DNA of 64,000 nucleotides from Azorinus chamasolen. Lineage: Eukaryota > Mollusca > Bivalvia > Cardiida > Solecurtidae. A model generated the notes under the pieces. The model saw only the letters and a program-made list of their open reading frames with translations. It was not told the origin of the DNA and did no database searches. This document shows positions 21,985 to 33,100 of this stretch, one piece after another. The position numbers and the translations under genes are program-made. How positions within the stretch are numbered: position 1 is the first letter of the stretch; every line of letters starts with the position of its first letter. The stretch lies in NCBI GenBank assembly GCA_963576725.1, contig OY755237.1, positions 67,825,472-67,889,471 on the forward strand, given 5' to 3'.

Positions 21985-22345
21985 ACTGGTCTTCAAGACA
22001 GTCGACCGCTTCATTCAGGGAGAAAGTCATGCAGAAAGCTCTTATAGGACATTCATCCTGTATTAACCCTTTACTTCATATAAACGTGTTTTCACGCATT
22101 TACAAGCAGAGTAGACCAAAGCAGAAACTCCTATGTGAGCTGTAGCCGTCTAATCAGGGTCTGCTCTGTTTGCTAATGGAATGAGAAAAATATTTTTCTT
22201 TACTTCCAAAATGGCTATAATGTTGCACCTCCATATTTCATTATAACTATTTTGTCTATGAATATTCAATACATAATGAAATTTGTAATACACATGGAAC
22301 AGGGAAAGGGTTAAGCAGTTGACAGCCTGAAAGGTTCTGAATTCC
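21985..22345 (+). mobile_element. T-family remnant hosting an A insertion
   Basis: GAAAGTCATGCAGAAAGCTC and CATTCATCCTGTA end at a TTAA; GCAGTTGACAGCC resumes the T arm beyond the A copy. Confidence 0.6.
22063..22314 (-). mobile_element. TTAA MITE, family A2, full length (252 bp), nested
   Basis: TTAACCCTTTACTTCATA to GGGAAAGGGTTAA; the left hairpin arm is damaged (GAGTAGACCAAAGCAGAAAC). It sits at the TTAA of CTGTATTAAGCAG in a T palindrome. Confidence 0.9.
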
Positions 22346-22609
22346 TCTTCACTAAAATTTTGAGTTAACACTGTTAAATATACATTTATACATGGATCGT
22401 CATAGTAAATTGACCCTGACATCAGTGCGCAAATTTTCATACCATTTTCTATGATAAAATGATCCGGTCACGTCTCTCTCTCTTATACAATCCAGAAATA
22501 GCCTGGGATACTGTGATTCTAAAAGGGTTCCCTATCTGGGTATGACTTGCATTTCACTCAAGATGGCATCAGTGTAAAGGAAACATTTTGCTCCAAATGC
22601 AATACAAAT

Positions 22610-22989
22610 TACAGTAAAATCCCTCTCAACCGGACATCAAAATAACTATCAATGCTGGGCTTTCATATAGGTTGAAACTTAACCCATTCCCTCATATTGA
22701 CGACTTTTGACGACTCTGTAAAAGTCACATGTTGAAACCATTGTGATAAATGGAGCATTTGCTCCTATAGGAGTAAATGCTGTATTTATCACAACGGTTT
22801 CAAACTACAACATTCTAAAATTTTCCTTTTCTCTAGTTAATGTATCTAAAATAGCCTATGAGGTAATGGGTTAATACATGTTGAATGTCATGCAGAAAGC
22901 TCCCAAATGGCTTTTGCTCGACTGTTACCCTGTATTAAGCAGAACTGGTTGTTTTTATTAAAATTCTGGTTCAGAGGAGTTTTGCCGTA
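22610..22989 (+). mobile_element. TA MITE, family T2, split by a B insertion
   Basis: ACAGTAAAATCCCTCTCAACC to CAGAGGAGTTTTGCCGTA. The core resumes after the B copy as TACATGTTGAATGTCATGC. Confidence 0.75.
22679..22874 (+). mobile_element. TTAA MITE, family B, nested in T2
   Basis: TTAACCCATTCCCTCATA to GTAATGGGTTAA. The right flank is shortened, missing the GGTAGATTTATTC block; the hairpin is nearly perfect. Confidence 0.88.
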
Positions 22990-23323
22990 TTGAGTATTCT
23001 ACGGTTTAGAGTCGCCGGAATCCAGTCATTTGCACCTTTCAACCCTCTTTAAATCGAAGAGTATATGTGTTTCACGTTGTTTCAAATAAGTTAACTAAAC
23101 AAAATAGTTCCAATTCATTGAACGTTTGGCGTCTCGTCCGTAGACCCTGTGTACTCCAGTTTGCATTCTAAAATAAGCACACCGGGAATGAATGGCACAT
23201 TACAACTATACAAACATAGTTCAATGACATTCCTGTATGCAGGTCAGTCTCAGTCTTTGCTTGGTGTTTTTCACTGTTCGATGAACAGCAACTCAAGGTC
23301 TTACTGCAAAGGCCGAATCTGTG

Positions 23324-23396
23324 ATAACCTTTGCAAACAGTTTGGATCCAGATGAGATTTCGAGTAATTCGGCGTCTCATCAGGATCCAAATTTTA
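23324..23396 (-). mobile_element. family D hairpin
   Basis: AACAGTTTGGATCCAGATGA against CTCATCAGGATCCAAATT; the A/T asymmetry is kept. Confidence 0.65.
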
Positions 23397-23504
23397 ATGC
23401 ACTTTCGTTTTACAGAAGTCATTGAATGAACTTAAAGTAGACGGCATTATTTGCAGATGGAAAGTATTTGGCACCAAAAAAAGTGTTGTTACGGTCGTCC
23501 ATAT

Positions 23505-23680
23505 AAGATGCATAAATTTAAACATGTTCAGCCATAGCTCACTTATTTCTCCATCAAACCATATACTGTGACCACCCTTTAGAATAGTATCGAATTCTAA
23601 AAAGTGGTCTTAGTATAGGGTTTGGTCAAGAATGACGATTTAAGTATTTGGGTATGCATCCTTATTTGTAGCTCTAAATT
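23505..23680 (+). mobile_element. palindromic MITE, family F
   Basis: TAAGATGCATAAATTTAAAC left; arms CATCAAACCATATACTGTGA and AGTATAGGGTTTGGTC around a shortened centre. Confidence 0.65.
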
Positions 23681-23765
23681 CACATACGCTTATCAATTAC
23701 ATTCCACTTTCCATACATGGCTCAAGATTTAAATATTGTAGAAGTTTCATATAAGGTTCCTTTAA

Positions 23766-24000
23766 TCCTTTACACCATGAACATTCATGTAAGAAATAAT
23801 GACACCATGAATATAAACAAGATTAATTGTTTTATTGCACATGGATACAGGAATGTTTTGGCCATAGCAACATCTTTAGAATTATATCTATATTATATCA
23901 CAAGCAAACAGAGCAGACCCTGATTAGATGGCTCCTACAGGAGCCGTCTGATCTGGGTCTACTATGTTTGCAAAGGCGTATGTATGGAGGAAAGTGTAAA
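23766..24000 (+). mobile_element. TTAA MITE, family A, directly behind the transporter stop codon
   Basis: CTTTACACCATGAACATTC to GGAAAGTGTAAA. Hairpin 23904-23971 is strong (AGAGCAGACCCTGATTAG / CTGATCTGGGTCTACTATG, centre CCTACAGGAG). It would lie in the 3' UTR of the minus-strand gene. Confidence 0.85.
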
Positions 24001-24015
24001 GCAAATTAGTGAAAC

Positions 24016-24169
24016 TTAGTTAGCAGCCTTGTGAATGTCGACGTAGCAAGGTACTGTGAAGCTGCTCGTTACTAGGTCCTGAATGGCCGAGTAGGTTGAA
24101 GCTATCCCTGCAACCACTCCCACTAAAATAATCTCGTAGTTGAGTACTTTCACGTGAAAAGGAACATTT
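24016..24169 (-). CDS. transporter exon 8 (terminal)
   Basis: Acceptor TATTTACAG, then one base completes the split Ile codon 391. Encodes [18 protein letters not shown] (last membrane helix) and the short tail ending [14 protein letters not shown]. The tail motif is typical of the C-terminus in this family, which is how the exon was found, 2 kb from its neighbour. Confidence 0.92.
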
Positions 24170-27100
24170 CTGTAAATACAAAATAAATCAACGTGTTAAT
24201 AATTACATCATGAATAATAATTATTTTCATATTTATAAAGACGCGTGGACGCAAGTTTTTGGGCCATGGCAGAAACTATAGAACCATATCTATATCATTT
24301 CATCAACAAAAAGTGAAGACCCTTATCAGACGGTTCCTACAGGAGCCATTTCATCTGGTTCTTCTTTGTTTGCAAAGGAATGGAAAGGCTTATTTACAGA
24401 GTACAGGGTAATTAGATTTTTTATAATGGCATTATGAAGTTTAGAATATTTTGCTTTGATAGAAACTGTAGAATCATATCTATACTAGTTCATAGACAAA
24501 CAGAGCAGATCCAGATCAGACGGCTCATATAGGCATAAAAAGTGTTTATATGAAGTAAACTGTTAACATTTTTTTCTTTTCGTGACAGTGACGCAACATT
24601 TTACGTTCTTGTTATGCCCGACTTTGTGTCATAAGTACCCTATTGCTATGGATAGTACAAAAATAAAAACAAATGTTTGACATATATCGCTAACCCTTTT
24701 GACCAGCTGAATGATTAAAAAATGTATCAAAACGTACCACTGAAGAAAATGATTTCTATGAGAAACAGTGAAACGCCTAATACAAGGACCCCTCAGAAAC
24801 CATTAATCTGGGTCTACATTGTTGCTAAGGTCTTATATACTCCGTTTCTGCACTTTAATGGTAAAGTACAATTCCATTCAGTCCATACTAATGCATGCAT
24901 ACAGCTAAATATAACACTTTGAAACTTGAATTTTAAAGTGGAATGTCGCGTCATTGTTTAACCCTTTCCTCCATAAATACGCCTTTCAACGCATCTGTAA
25001 AAGTCATTTCTCGAAACCATTGTACTAAATAGAGCATTTGCTCCATAAGAGCAAATGCTTTATTTATCACAATTGTTTCATAGCTACACAATTCTAAGAC
25101 ATTTCCTTTTATCTACTTAATGCTACTTTTCGGTAGATTTATTCAAAGAATTTGGATCTAAAAACAGCCTATGAGGGAATGAGTTAAGCTATATATTTAG
25201 TAAGAAGATATCACTTTGCTGAAGAAAATGCTGAATAGAATATAGTGTAGACCCTGATCAAAATGCTCCTCCGTGAGTCTCTGGTCTAGGAGTAAAAATC
25301 CGTTTGTAAATGTCAGAAAAACAAACTATTAACTATCAATATTACATGTATAAGCTTACATGTATGTACTATCTACAGTAAACCACACAAAAACCTCTCT
25401 ATAACGGCCACTAAATTACATAAAGTATTTTGTGTTAAAGGCAGGTGGCTGCTTAAAGCAAGGTAATGTAAAAGAGAACGCTCCAATAGGAGCGTTCTGT
25501 TTTACTTTCCACCTTGCTTTAAGCTGCCACCTGCCCTAAATACCAACTAATTAACACAATTTAGTGGCCGTTATAGAGAGGTTTTACTGCATATCCAAAG
25601 CGGCCATTTAACCTTTTTCCTGTTCAATATTTATGTTAGAATGGATGACATCATAAATATTTATTAGCTGGGATTTTAAACGGTAAACTTTTCAATGAAT
25701 CTTTTTGTTTTGGCAAACACTGTAGAATCATATATGTACAATGTCAAAATCAAACAGAGCAGACCCTGATCAGACGGCTCCTATAGGGTCTACTATGTTT
25801 GCGTATGCGCGAAAAGGCATTTTTATATGAGATAAAGAGTTAAAGAAGCAAACTTCTAAGTCTAAACCAGATGGTAGCTTAATACTGCATAACTTTCATC
25901 CTGTATTGAGCAACCACGTGATTTTAAAAAACGCAAATATTTATTCATTATGTGACACTTGGTCAACCGTTTCTTATAAGCTTGTGCCATGATCCTAAAA
26001 AGCTTAATCGAATCGGACGCACAGGGGTAAGACACGTTTGAGTCAGTATATATACATATGCTGACTCAAACGTGTCTTACCCCTGTGATCGGACGTAGTT
26101 ACAATGGAACTGATCTAAATTCGAGCAGGCGTTATTTTTTCACAGCGAGGGTCATATGCTCCGAGTACACTCTACCGTGTGTCAGTGGCCAAATTATTTA
26201 TTGACAGTTCATACTCACATGATAGTCCAGCTATCAAGCACAGTTGGCTCCTGACGACACAGTTTGAGATAGAACAACGGTGGACAGATGTACGCTAACA
26301 GCGTGGTTGTCGAGCCCCCGACCAGCGACAGTATAGCGCCGAAGTGAGGCACAGACTGAGCCACAAACAACACAACCAGAACCATGGACGATCTTGACAC
26401 TACACGTTTCCAAGTAAAATCTGAAACACATATGCCGGAATAAGAATACGCCAATAATAGATCCAACAGAGAGCGGATGTTGTATTAACTCATTCCCTCC
26501 CAGACTATTTAAGACACAACCTCTTTTAATTAATCTTCCGAAAAGGAACATTAACTATAGAAAAATATTTTTTATAATTGTGTAGTTTTGAAACTATTGT
26601 GATAAATAGAGCATTTTTTCCTATTGAGCAAATGTTCTATTTATCACACTGGTTTCAAAAAATGTACTTTACAGAGGCGCAAACATGCGTCAGTTGAAGA
26701 GAATGGGTTAACCCTTTACTCCATAAATATTCATATATGATGATGAAAGTTAATAAGATTATTTTCTATAACGGTATATGAAATCAAAAGAGTTTAGTTA
26801 TGGCAGAAATCGTAGAATCAGATCTGTATTATTCCATAAGCAAACAGAGTAGACAGCACCTGATCAGACAGCTCCTTCAGGAGTCTAGGTCTAATCTTTC
26901 AGGAGGCCTGGGTCTAACCTGTTTGCAAATGCGTAAAAAAGCGTATTTATGAAGTAAAGGGTTAAAAGTAGTATACTCTTTGATAAATATATCGATATTT
27001 AACCTTTTATTCCATAGATACGCCCTAGAAACACCCTTGCAAACAAGGTAGACTCCTAAAACAGTCATCTGAGCAGGCTCTGTCCTGTTTGCTCATTAAA

Positions 27101-30100
27101 CAATATAGATCTGATTATACAGTTTCTGTTATGACCAAACATTTCTGTGTTCATATGTCATTAAAAAGTTTCGAGTATTCAATATTCACGATGTCATTAT
27201 TTCTAACGTGAATATTTATGGAGAAAATGGTTAAAAGTTAACAGCTAACACACTTCGGTGATATAAATCATTTCACATGTTACCAACATATGTTCAATGG
27301 CGCAAGCCTAAATTATTTGTGCGACCAATGCAGATGTATTCTAGCCTATTTCATTTTCGATTACGTCTCTATATAACTTAGATATTGATTAGTTAAAATG
27401 TCCTTTTCCAAGCCATCATACAAATTAATGATATCATTATTTCTTCCATGAATATTAAACAGGGGAAATGGTTAAGACGGATGGCAGCTCATCGCAGGAT
27501 GCTCGTCATGTAGAAAGCTTGTCTTGTAGCTTCTGCATACCGTTCACCCTACATTAAGCAGTCACTTGTTTTAAAAAGATCTCATTTCATTTCTACTCTA
27601 AATCCGGTTTTTTAATACCGCTTAAGCCGGTGCTAGGGGCTTGAGTAGTGATACACTTTAAATAACTGCTCATGAACAGACTCAACAAAACCGATTCTGC
27701 AAATTTCGTTCTTTGCATTGCTGCTTTTGCTTTCAAAGGATCTATTACCTTCAGAAGTTTAACTTCACTCGTGAGAAAAAAACACTTACGTTCTGGTATA
27801 CTTAAAAAGTGTTCCACCTCTTGGCTAAAAGGATTGATGACGATGATAAAGCCAAAGAGCAGATGTATCACAATGAGACACGTGACCACTGTCCGTGCCG
27901 GACCCTCGGACACAGAGGCCAGGACGTTGTCCTTGACATGGTCACCATATACCCAGTACCCGGCCGCAGAAACGGGGAAATACATCAGTAACACAACTAC
28001 GTGTACAAATAGAAAGAAAACAATCACTAAGTAGTTGTTGTTGTTGTTTGTCAACATTTGACCATAATCCCATTTAAAACACTAACCCTTACTGAATCCT
28101 TATTCAAAGCAATGTATAACTTTTGGCGAGTACTTAGATACCAATATCGTCCTTTCTCCACCAAACCCTAGCAGTGACCACACTTGAGATTCGCCTCGTA
28201 AAGACGATTCTAAAGAGAGGTCACAACATAGAGTTTGGTCGAGAAATAAAGAAGTCATTTATGAATATTTTCTATTTATGCATCTGGACTTCTGCCTTAT
28301 ATATAGTGTTACGTTAACTACTACCTATTCGACCAAGTTTTGGAGAAACTATTAAATTGTTTGAATACTGAAGATTTCAATTGTTTCAATACTGAGTGTG
28401 AAAAACAAGTATTTTTTTTTAACCTCCATGACACAGTTACGAACCGACTCAACGCTATCCCACCCGTATCTCGTAACTGGGGGTCTTATCAGGATCCAAA
28501 CTGTTTGACAAGCTATTTATTGTTTTATAAAGAAGGTTAACAAGGTTGAAACAGACGAAAATGTGTCCACTGAAATGGTTATGGCAGATGACAGTTTAAC
28601 ACAGGAAGAATGTCAAGTAGAAAATTCCCATAGGAGCTTTGAGCAGTCACCCACTCTTAAAGAAACCAAAATTGAATGATTATTCCGTCGCTTCAAAAAT
28701 GTTCTACTTTAAATTGCCTTTGTTTCGTGGCACAGTTGATGTAGATATACACCAGTTAAACTTTTACCTCAACTGCACAACTTTCATCCTGTATTAACCC
28801 TTCACTTGCTATTCACGTCAATATACCTACCTGTAAATAGTGAAGACCCAGATGAGACAGTTCCTGCAGGACCTGTCTCATCAGAGTCTGCACTATTTAC
28901 AAATTGATTGTGCAACCAGTGCACTCCACAGCAATGATTGCACAGAGAAATAATTGTAGACAGTGAAGATATACCGTATCATATCGGTATAACGGGTTAT
29001 TTTTACCTGCTGCTAATTTTTACTTATTTTTACGACCAATGTCATTTTCGTAAAAATATTCCTCATATATTTTCGCCGCGTAAACTCCGGTAAAAAGATC
29101 TAGTATCTAGCATTTGAATTTAACCGTAAGCAGGGTAATCTTATCAAAGTCACTCTTATCTTCCGATACACTAGAGCGACGTGTTATTGTTAATACCTAT
29201 GCATGTAGTGTACAGGTGTTTCAGTGCATTGTGCAATAGGCTATCAGCATCAACACAAAATATGAAGAAACAACACATTATCTGACAAACGTTTCTATTG
29301 GCCGAAATCAAAACATACGAGGGGAAATGAGACAATCATCCAATCAGATGCACGGTTACTAACTGATTACGATATTGTAGCTGGTTTCAGTCACCTACTG
29401 AATTTGTCTGATAAAGCGGGGTACCATTCCTGTATCAGTTTCGTCCCTATTGCTTTTGGACTCATCCGACCATTTTCATGGCGCTCATAACGTGTATTTT
29501 ATTTACCAACTTCATTGCTGCGGCAGAAGTCGTCGTTGGCAGAACACTGGACCATAACAAACATTGGGATAAATTTGTACATGTAGTACAACACGGTCAA
29601 TTACGTTAATTGTGTTGTTTGATGCACAGGGCGATAGGTACATGTGTTTGCTGCACGGTTACCGTGGTAGGTGTGAACGCTTATCAAACTGCGAAATACA
29701 GTTGACTTTGTATTAACCAAACTATTTATTGTGAATTTTTAATGATGTAAACTTTTGATGAGCTAATATTTTACGTGTCTTCATGGATTCGTAAAAATAA
29801 AGTCATATAAAATCAAATCATGTGTTTTTGCCCCAAATCCGTAAACTTTTACAGCAGTAAAAATAACCCGTTATACGGTATGTAATTATACAACAGGGCA
29901 TGGGTAAAGAAGGAGAAATGTATTTTAAAATTCAGCAAGAGAAGGGTAAAGTCCTACATTAACCATTTGCCGTAAATACCTATAATTTTATATATTTGAG
30001 ATAGTCGGGTTCGAGCGAATTTACTGCATATTTAAACTGCTCTAAACGGGATGTTAAATTTAGTATAAATATCTGTCTTGGAGACAGATGGCAGCTTAAT

Positions 30101-33100
30101 GCAGGGAAAAAACTATGCAGAACGTTCCTGTAGGAGCTTTCTGCACGACTTTCACCCGGCAGTAAGCAGCTGCCTGCCTATAAGTATCTAAATTATTATC
30201 TACTAGAATTCCGGTTTTGAAAGGTTTTACTGCATATCATATTTACTTATATATCCAAGTAAGACTGCTTTTCCAAAGTCCTTCTGTTTCCTCATGTCAG
30301 TTTGGAAAGTGGGAAAAGCTGGATGTCCACCAAAGGCGAAACAAATAGTTCCAAACGCCATGAAAAAGGAAGTGAAAGACACTTCGGAATGAATCAGGGT
30401 GGTGTACTTGTAATCATGCTGCTTGTCCCATATCACGTTGCCAAGGAGAATAACACACGCAGTGCCGGTAGCAAGTGTTGCTCCAACGGCGACAAACCTA
30501 GCAAAAAGCCACACATCGCTTTGTAAATGACATTGTTTGCAAATAACATCGTGTAATTAAAAGGAGTACGTTTGTAAATGACATCGTTTATGAATTATAT
30601 CGTCTTGTTAATGAAATGACAGCCTCTTTTAAAGGACATCGTTTGTAAATGACATTGTGTAAATTGCATCATCTTGTACATGGCATCGTCTTGTACATGG
30701 CATCGTTTAAAAGTTATATCGTCTTGCAAATAGAATCATTTTGTAAATAACATCGTATTGTAAATGACATCGTGAAGAGGACATCGTCTTGTGAATGGAA
30801 ACGTCTTGCAAATGATATCGTTTGTAAACTATATCGTTTTGTAAATGGAATCGTTGTGTAAATAACACTGTCTTGTAAATGACGTCGTCTTGTACATGAC
30901 ATTACCTTGTAAATAACATGGTCTTGTAAATGGGAACGAAAAAGTAAATAATGACTCAGAATCGTAAAACATAATAATTATTGTATTCATTTTTTTCTCC
31001 CTGGTCCCGAGGTTATATTTGTTTTGCTTGAATCTGAGTTCATTCTCAACCATCCGACTGGTCGGACTTTGAGTTTACTCAAAGTTTGACCAATCGGATG
31101 ATTGAGAATGAGTCCAAACTAATTCGTTTTATAGTCTCAGAGTATGGTCCCTCATAAAGAGTTTGGCGTAACATGATAACAAGATAATGTCGATGCAGTA
31201 TAATGACGTCAATAATTAGTGTTTCAAAATACTGCTATTCATCACCGAGTGCGTAAGGAAAAATAGTTCGTTTAGTGATGCTAAATAAAGAAATCTAATA
31301 AACAAAAGCTCACGTGAATGTAACAGAATGTATCAAACATATTGAATATGAAAAATATGACGCAAGTTAAAGCTTGCCGAATAAAAGATTAGACAAAAGA
31401 CCACAGCAAACGAGAGAGACTAAAACTACCCAACCATATTGAGTACAGAGTGAACGAGAGGCAATACGATACACCGAGAAAGACAGGGTGGTAAGTGACG
31501 AAGGTCGAACAAAAAGGGAAAGGGGAGGAAAGAATCGTTGGAAACGCGAATAGCTTACCAGAAATCAGCCGGTGTTCCCAGCCATGTGCAGGGTACGAGG
31601 CAGGCAGCCACAATCAACATCACGAAACAGAAGCTGAAGTCCTTGTGGCTGTATGTATTGATGAGAGAAGCGATGTTCTCAGATGCCAGGAGTAGGAATA
31701 CCACAGCGACACCAAACAGTGTGAAGTTGATAGACACCGACACTAGATATCTAGAGAGATGAAGTAATGAAATACAGTAAAAAGCCCGCCTGACGTGGTA
31801 GCTCCATACTTACAAAGACTTTAAAATGTGCATTAATGGAGTAAAACGTTCCATATGGGGTGGTAACAGTAAATACAGTAAACCCCCTCTAATGCACCCA
31901 ACATAAACATGTTTAATTCTGGTCTTAAATACATGTGGTAGCTTAATGCAGGACGAAGGTTATGCAGAAAGCCGAACATTCTGCATAACTTAGGCCCTGC
32001 ATTAAGCGACCACCTGCTTTTTAAAGGCCTTTTTCTTTATTCAAAAAGTGGTCGTATTAGAGGGTTTTCACTGTATCTTTCATTAAACCGAGAGACCATC
32101 CTGTTTCGGTCTTTATCCCTCTACTTGCGACCGGACTCGCATTTGCAAACAGCGTCAATCCAGATAAGACGCCGAGTAACTAAGTTTTTCACCAGGATCC
32201 AAGTTGTTTGACAATTGATCATGGTTTCTCCAAGTCCTGGGTCCATGCTTATAAAACATTTAGTTGAGTCCGAGTTCGTTCTCAAGTTTTTGATTGGTCA
32301 GATTTGAGCATCTGGCTCAAATCTGACCTATCAAAAGCTTGAGAACTCAAATCTGACCAATCAAAAGCTTGAGAACGAACTCAGACTCAACTAAAAAGAT
32401 TTATAAGCATGGACCCAGGTCGAGTAAGAAGTCAACATTGCGCCAGAAATTTGAGCAGATAATATTTTTCAAAGCAGGGTAAGGGTTAGATAAGAGTTTA
32501 TAAGTGTACATAAAACAAAAGCAAAATAACACTGTGTACCTCGGGTCACATGTCCGGGAAATACTCACAAAGTTTTATAAAATCGCAAGATTCTACGAGA
32601 TTGCACACATCTTAAAACTTCTGCATATGCCCTATATGAAATAGTAAGGAGTTCGCAAGGACGTCGCAACCAGTTGCAAAGAACTCAAATATACACTCGC
32701 AATTAGCTCATACCGATATGAGATTATAAAATGCTCATGGAAACCTAATTCGCACAGCCACTGTTCTGTGTCGCCGGTCCCCTCAATTTGTTCTTAACCC
32801 TTTCCTTCATTTAAACGCCTTTTCATGCATTTGCAAACAGAGAAGACCCAGATCAGACGGCTCCTACAAGGGAGGTCTGATCTGGGTCTGCTCTGATTGC
32901 TTATGAAATTATGATCGAGTATACAGTGTCTACCAATACCAAAGATTCATTTGTACATGTGCCAGTAAGAATTTCAGCAAATAAATATTCATTATGTCAT
33001 TATGTCTTACATGAATATTCAACAAGAAAAAGGTTAAAGTGTTATCGGAGGAGTCTTGTTAGTTGTTAACGACACTCACGATTTCAAAAATTCAAAAAAG

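Noticed and set aside
27593..28057. 154-codon open frame taken as a single exon
   Set aside because: Only 27996-27790 is coding; the N-terminal Asn run and the C-terminal extension are intron read-through, as the phase-consistent splice sites show.
31495..31762. Plus-strand open frames opposite transporter exon 4
   Set aside because: They are antisense shadows of a confirmed minus-strand exon.
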